Origin: Pisaster brevispinus
Lineage: Eukaryota > Echinodermata > Asteroidea > Forcipulatida > Asteriidae
Direction of reading: 5' to 3'
Assembly (NCBI GenBank): GCA_023634235.1
Contig: JAMKCF010000008.1
Coordinates: 6,904,676-6,968,675, forward strand
Length of the DNA stretch: 64,000 nucleotides
Part shown: positions 61,701 to 64,000 of the stretch, piece after piece
How positions within the stretch are numbered: position 1 is the first letter of the stretch
Layout: each line of letters begins with the position of its first letter
Program-made: the position numbers and the translations under genes
The notes under the pieces: model-generated
Seen by the model: the letters and a program-made list of their open reading frames with translations, nothing else
Database searches by the model: none
Told to the model about the DNA's origin: nothing

Positions 61701-63259
61701 AAATCCTACTTAAATCAAGTCTACACTTTATGTATCCAATGTGCACCAGCCAAAGGAACCTTGGTCCCTGGGCAGATATCCACTACATACACACAATGTA
61801 AACAGATTGAAGCAACACCTGGAAAATTTCCATGGAACTTTTTGTACGAAATTTATAAAATTATTGCATCAGGTGTAAACAACAATTAATTCTAGGCAAC
61901 ATGTACATCAGATTAAAAACTATACACAGCGCTTGGGAAAAATCAAGAACCTAATTTGCATGCCGATCACATGCATTGTCCATGTTGCAGAAGTTTGCCT
62001 GCCTGCCACTGGTAAAAAACGGTGTTGCAACCTACATCTTTTTTTTCAAACTGGTAGAAGACAAATTTTACACTAAATTGTATGAATTCAACCTGTTTGA
62101 ACTGCTGCAGTCAAGGCAAATGGTTTTATCTCTGCAAAATGATGTTTTTCAGCTTTAGTAGCCCAAAATATTGCACAAATTTTTTGTTTGCGTGAGCAGG
62201 GCTCTAATTTGACACTGGACCGTCGGCCCGAGGCCAGTGATTTTCGCCTCGGGCCGGTAAACACGTGACCTGACAAATCCGCTGGTCTTGTGTTCTTAAT
62301 CTTCAATTGAACAATAGCCACTGTGTAATATCTTTTAACAGAAAGAAATCATGATGGCAAGTTGAACTTTGACATAAAAAAATTGTTTGGGCTACAATTC
62401 TGTATCCGCCATCACTTCATCTCCCTTAATTTAGGCTAAATTAATGTCCATACCTTTACAGAAAGGTTGACAGAATGAGAGGAGGCACAGGCACTTTGAA
62501 CAATTACATGTAGTGTCGCAAACATGATCAATAAGCCACTTTTGGGTCTATTGTGGTCATGACAACGTCGCTGCTTGCTACAGTCCATTTTAGTTCCTTG
62601 AGTGCGCATGAGTGCGCGAGAGTTCCGTCCGCCCGATGAAATGTGCGCTTGAATTTAGTACCTTTTTCAAGATAAAAATTTAGCGTTTACTTTTTATGGC
62701 TAACAATTCCTAAAGAGGAATAAATGTGCACTTGAATTTAGTACCTTTTTCAAGATAACAATTTAGCATTTACTCTTTATCGGGCTAACAATTCCTAAAG
62801 AGGAATATTAAAACAAGGGAAATAAAGTACTTGTAACATCGAATTAAAAAATTTAAAAAATCCCTTAGAAAATGGTGGCCGCATACGGACATTTTGTTTG
62901 ATATACTTATTGATATTATAATTTTACATTTTTATAATTTTATAATTAATATATTTTTTTTTTTTACAAAACTTCAGAAAAAAGAGGGGGAAGAGGGCTG
63001 GTAGATTCGACATTTTTTAAAATTTGGGGTTGAACTAAATACAGTGTTACTGTAGTGTTTATAGGCCTAACAGTAACACTAACTAACAGTAACAGTCCAC
63101 TCAGCAGTGTAGCTATTTTTATATTTGGTAGCGACCGGTCTAACCTACTAAGTTATACGTGAAAAACAAACAAATAATGAAAACAGTATCATTATTAATA
63201 AAAACGTAGTTTACATACATCTGTCTTCCAATCCCATTCGTGCTGGTGGTAGTGGCCAT
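46505..63259 (-). CDS. PNP: Purine nucleoside phosphorylase
   Basis: It cleaves inosine and guanosine with phosphate to hypoxanthine or guanine plus ribose-1-phosphate in cytosolic purine salvage; the enzyme is a homotrimer. Six exons on the minus strand, 63259-63219, 54621-54452, 51340-51237, 49353-49178, 48102-47915 and 46710-46505, join in phase to 294 residues (human: 289). [11 protein letters not shown] holds the phosphate-binding serine. [13 protein letters not shown] holds the Arg/His of the phosphate site. [17 protein letters not shown] (purine-binding Glu), [23 protein letters not shown] (purine-binding Asn) and NHIEV (ribose-site His) are all present. It should be active. Introns of up to 8.6 kb are filled with SINEs, MITEs and minisatellites. 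Confidence 0.96.
47290..47785. repeat. 28-bp minisatellite in PNP intron 5, ~17 units
   Basis: Unit: TGACAGAGCCCAAGTCAGCC plus TGAATTAC. Two versions (AAGTCAG and AAGCCAG) occur in blocks, showing unit-by-unit duplication. It ends about 130 bp from the exon 5 donor. There are no spacers, so it is not an array of unique inserts. Confidence 0.93.
47915..48102 (-). CDS. PNP: PNP exon 5
   Basis: The acceptor is AATCTTCACAG and the donor G|GTAAGT. It encodes [20 protein letters not shown] through [18 protein letters not shown]; the Glu in SFE binds the purine. Confidence 0.94.
48793..49074. mobile_element. MITE family C, PNP intron 4
   Basis: The ends GGGCCCAATTTCATAGCGCT and GGCTCTATGAAATTGGGCCC are inverted and nearly perfect for 18-20 bp. 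The interior carries several GTAAGC/GCTTAC motifs. Confidence 0.8.
49178..49353 (-). CDS. PNP: PNP exon 4
   Basis: The acceptor is TTGTCTCCAG and the donor AA|GTAAGTG. It encodes [20 protein letters not shown], then [18 protein letters not shown] and the GHNPLVGPN loop. Confidence 0.94.
49354..51236. other. PNP intron 3, no gene seen
   Basis: Bases 50690-51190 hold many GGGTTTAAC and GTTAAACC motifs facing both ways, ending GTCTGAACATGGCCA, with a C-tract at about 51110-51124. This looks like a diverged palindromic MITE. Confidence 0.5.
51237..51340 (-). CDS. PNP: PNP exon 3
   Basis: The acceptor is TTATCCAACAG and the donor AAG|GTAAGC. It encodes [20 protein letters not shown] and [14 protein letters not shown]. 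Confidence 0.94.
51440..51790. mobile_element. Head-to-head pair of tRNA-derived SINE ends
   Basis: On the minus strand TAGCTCAGTTGGTAGAGCAC and GGTTCAAGTCCTACTCT lie at 51545-51450. On the plus strand TAGCTAAGTTGGTAGAGCAC and GGTTCAAATCCCGCTCT lie at 51713-51772. TGTTGGCGGTC and its inverse lie inside each, so the two ends form a ~110-bp inverted repeat around a 130-bp core. Acceptor stems are broken, so neither is a tRNA gene. Confidence 0.7.
52003..52397. mobile_element. MITE family A, 395 bp with 5-bp target duplication
   Basis: CAGGGCTCGAATTTGGGGTC at the left and CAAATTCGAGCCCTG at the right are inverted ends. TGATA flanks both sides (51998-52002 and 52398-52402). The orientation is opposite to the 8575 copy. 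Confidence 0.85.
52403..53856. other. PNP intron 2, repeat-poor part
   Basis: No gene seen. Bases 53340-53760 share a scattered repeat with 5510-5760. Confidence 0.5.
53857..54165 (+). mobile_element. G-tract/C-tract hairpin with tRNA-SINE end
   Basis: A G-rich run followed by GTGCCAGTCAGAAGCCAACA faces TGTTGGCTTTTGACTGGCAC followed by a C-run at 54039-54055. A tRNA-like end follows at 54090-54155 (AGCTCAGTTGGTAGAGCACT). GCCAGGGA and ATCCCCTT are shared with the 51560-51680 core, so it is the same repeat family. Confidence 0.65.
54452..54621 (-). CDS. PNP: PNP exon 2 (phosphate-binding loop)
   Basis: The acceptor is TTTTAAAG and the donor G|GTATGT. It encodes [16 protein letters not shown] and [25 protein letters not shown] is the phosphate-binding loop. 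Confidence 0.93.
56855..57300. repeat. ~233-bp direct duplication, PNP intron 1
   Basis: GATCGGAAAAACTGCCCCCC and ATATACCTGCATG recur at a ~233-bp interval. Both copies have a C-tract and GGCGGYGCCCTGCATGG. Copies are diverged. Confidence 0.7.
57556..57800. mobile_element. MITE family B, partial copy
   Basis: TTGCCTTTGGATTGGGTGCT and GAATATGGTTGAAAAGATAT match 4324 and 42661. The right half is not clear. Confidence 0.55.
58495..58640 (-). mobile_element. tRNA-derived SINE copy
   Basis: It is homologous to 42118-42250 over the tRNA-like part and the flank beyond it. The B box is degraded. Confidence 0.6.
58728..58984. repeat. ~128-bp perfect-like tandem duplication
   Basis: Two copies starting CTCTTCAATCTCATCATGTA, with only a few differences. 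Each holds ACTCGCGTTTCTCGCGGAGA, a short hairpin. Higher GC than its surroundings. No known RNA family was recognised. Confidence 0.8.
59147..59404. mobile_element. MITE with CAGRGTTCTCCCC ends
   Basis: CAGAGTTCTCCCCAGGATTT at the left and GGGGAGAACCCTG at the right are inverted. Length 258 bp, hAT-like ends. The flanking GCAAG/GCGAG is an imperfect 5-bp duplication. Confidence 0.65.
59735..59850. repeat. Palindromic GGCTACRGCTAY repeat
   Basis: GGCAGCTACAGCTATGGCTA faces TAGCTGTAGCCATAGCCGTA. It is likely the core of a MITE; a diverged relative is near 16070. Confidence 0.5.
59851..62196. other. PNP intron 1, no gene seen
   Basis: AT-rich intron sequence without a clear repeat or coding signal. 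Confidence 0.5.
62197..62390. mobile_element. MITE family A, partial
   Basis: CAGGGCTCTAATTTGACACT then GGCCGGTAAACACGTGACCT matches the left half of the 52003 copy (inverted). The right half is missing. Confidence 0.65.
62641..62808. repeat. ~83-bp tandem duplication
   Basis: GAATTTAGTACCTTTTTCAA then AACAATTCCTAAAGAGGAAT, twice, with few changes. Confidence 0.8.
63219..63259 (-). CDS. PNP: PNP exon 1
   Basis: ATG at 63259-63257, then [13 protein letters not shown] and two bases (AT) before donor GTATGT. The AT joins the G of exon 2 to make Met. The human N-terminus is equally short before the conserved TYEDY segment. Confidence 0.85.
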
Positions 63260-64000
63260 GTTCAATGGATGGTGATGATCCTTACTTTACTTTAGTTTAG
63301 GTTGTATTCAATCAAACAGAAGAACCAGTCAACACCGGCGGGATTCGTTGTCAATGCGTTTGAGTTTTACTTTTTCAGACCTCTGACGATTCCTAGCTCA
63401 TCAAACTCAGTTCTTCAGCTATTCTCAAATAATAATATCAGCAAATTAATAACTTTTATTTTATATAAAAAAAAGTGCTGACGAATGAAACTGCAAGTCG
63501 AAGCAAATGCCGGGTTGTTCTCTATCTGTCCGTGATGACGCCAGTGCTACACTGCTCTGCCTAGCCACGTACAACATGTACTTCAGTGTTTTGTCAACAA
63601 AAATGGTCTCGTGCTCAGTTTTTAACTGCATTGAAATGCATGCATACTGCGGTCCTAGTTGTGATGTGTGTACTATATGAAAGGCATTTGTGTACAAAAT
63701 TCTTGACTCGTTTGCGCGGGCGCGTGTGAAAGGTTGATCTGTTTATGAATGAGTTGATGACGTAGAGACACACCCCCAGTTTCATTTGTTAAGTGCGGTT
63801 TTATCAAAAGCGGATCACAAAACGCCCCCAAAGTGACATATTCAATTCCTTCCGCCAGGATTAATTGTCACAACAAATGGATGGCCAAGATGACCACGAT
63901 CTGTTGCTTTTGCTGCCGTTTATTCCCCATCTTTTCACCTTGTCGGGGGGGGGGGGGGGGTGGGAGACCTCGCCCCCGCATCTCCTGATGCCGATCGTTT
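63260..64000. other. PNP upstream region
   Basis: It should hold the PNP promoter on the minus strand. No TATA box was seen near the start. A G16-like tract lies near 63944. An ATG on + at 63877 opens a 37-codon frame through the G-tract, but nothing supports a gene. Confidence 0.4.

Noticed and set aside
63877..63990. Start of a gene divergent from PNP
   Set aside because: The ATG frame runs into a G homopolymer and stops after 37 codons; no splice donor or motif supports it.

Overview
The window is animal nuclear DNA: short exons with GT-AG introns, three housekeeping genes and dense, mostly non-coding repeats. The proteins are metazoan. The many short inverted-repeat elements, tRNA-headed SINE-like repeats and moderate gene spacing suggest a marine invertebrate deuterostome, most likely an echinoderm. 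The organism assignment is inference.

Layout. (1) 14-7384 (+): last seven coding exons of NSUN2, the tRNA/mRNA cytosine-5 methyltransferase. The catalytic half lies upstream of the window. (2) 7385-11200: intergenic DNA with a MITE and a SINE tail. (3) 11556-14496 (+): a complete two-exon mitochondrial ADP/ATP carrier gene (SLC25A4/5/6 type), with CRE and E-box motifs upstream, a poly(A) signal at 15637 and a near-perfect fold-back transposon in its only intron. (4) About 16985-40500: a gene-free block of repeats. It holds two arrays of the same 176-bp satellite (16985-19979 and 38215-40500), a fold-back element with 42-bp internal repeats (19980-20958), a decayed long inverted repeat (arms 21960-22683 and 37015-37725), an AT-rich minisatellite (25840-27970) and a G-rich 80-bp minisatellite (30690-35000) with a BamHI site in most units. 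(5) 40500-46500: intergenic MITEs and SINEs. (6) 63259 down to 46505 (-): a complete six-exon purine nucleoside phosphorylase gene (294 aa) with large repeat-filled introns.

The three genes do unrelated housekeeping jobs (RNA m5C modification, ADP/ATP exchange across the inner mitochondrial membrane, purine salvage), and nothing suggests co-regulation. All splice sites were set by eye from GT/AG, reading phase and similarity to known family sequences. The least explained part is the 21-38 kb compartment: two long inverted arms enclose about 14 kb of tandem repeats and are flanked on both sides by the same satellite. It could be a giant decayed mobile element or a heterochromatin-like island. 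No intact transposase, polymerase or integrase gene was seen in it.
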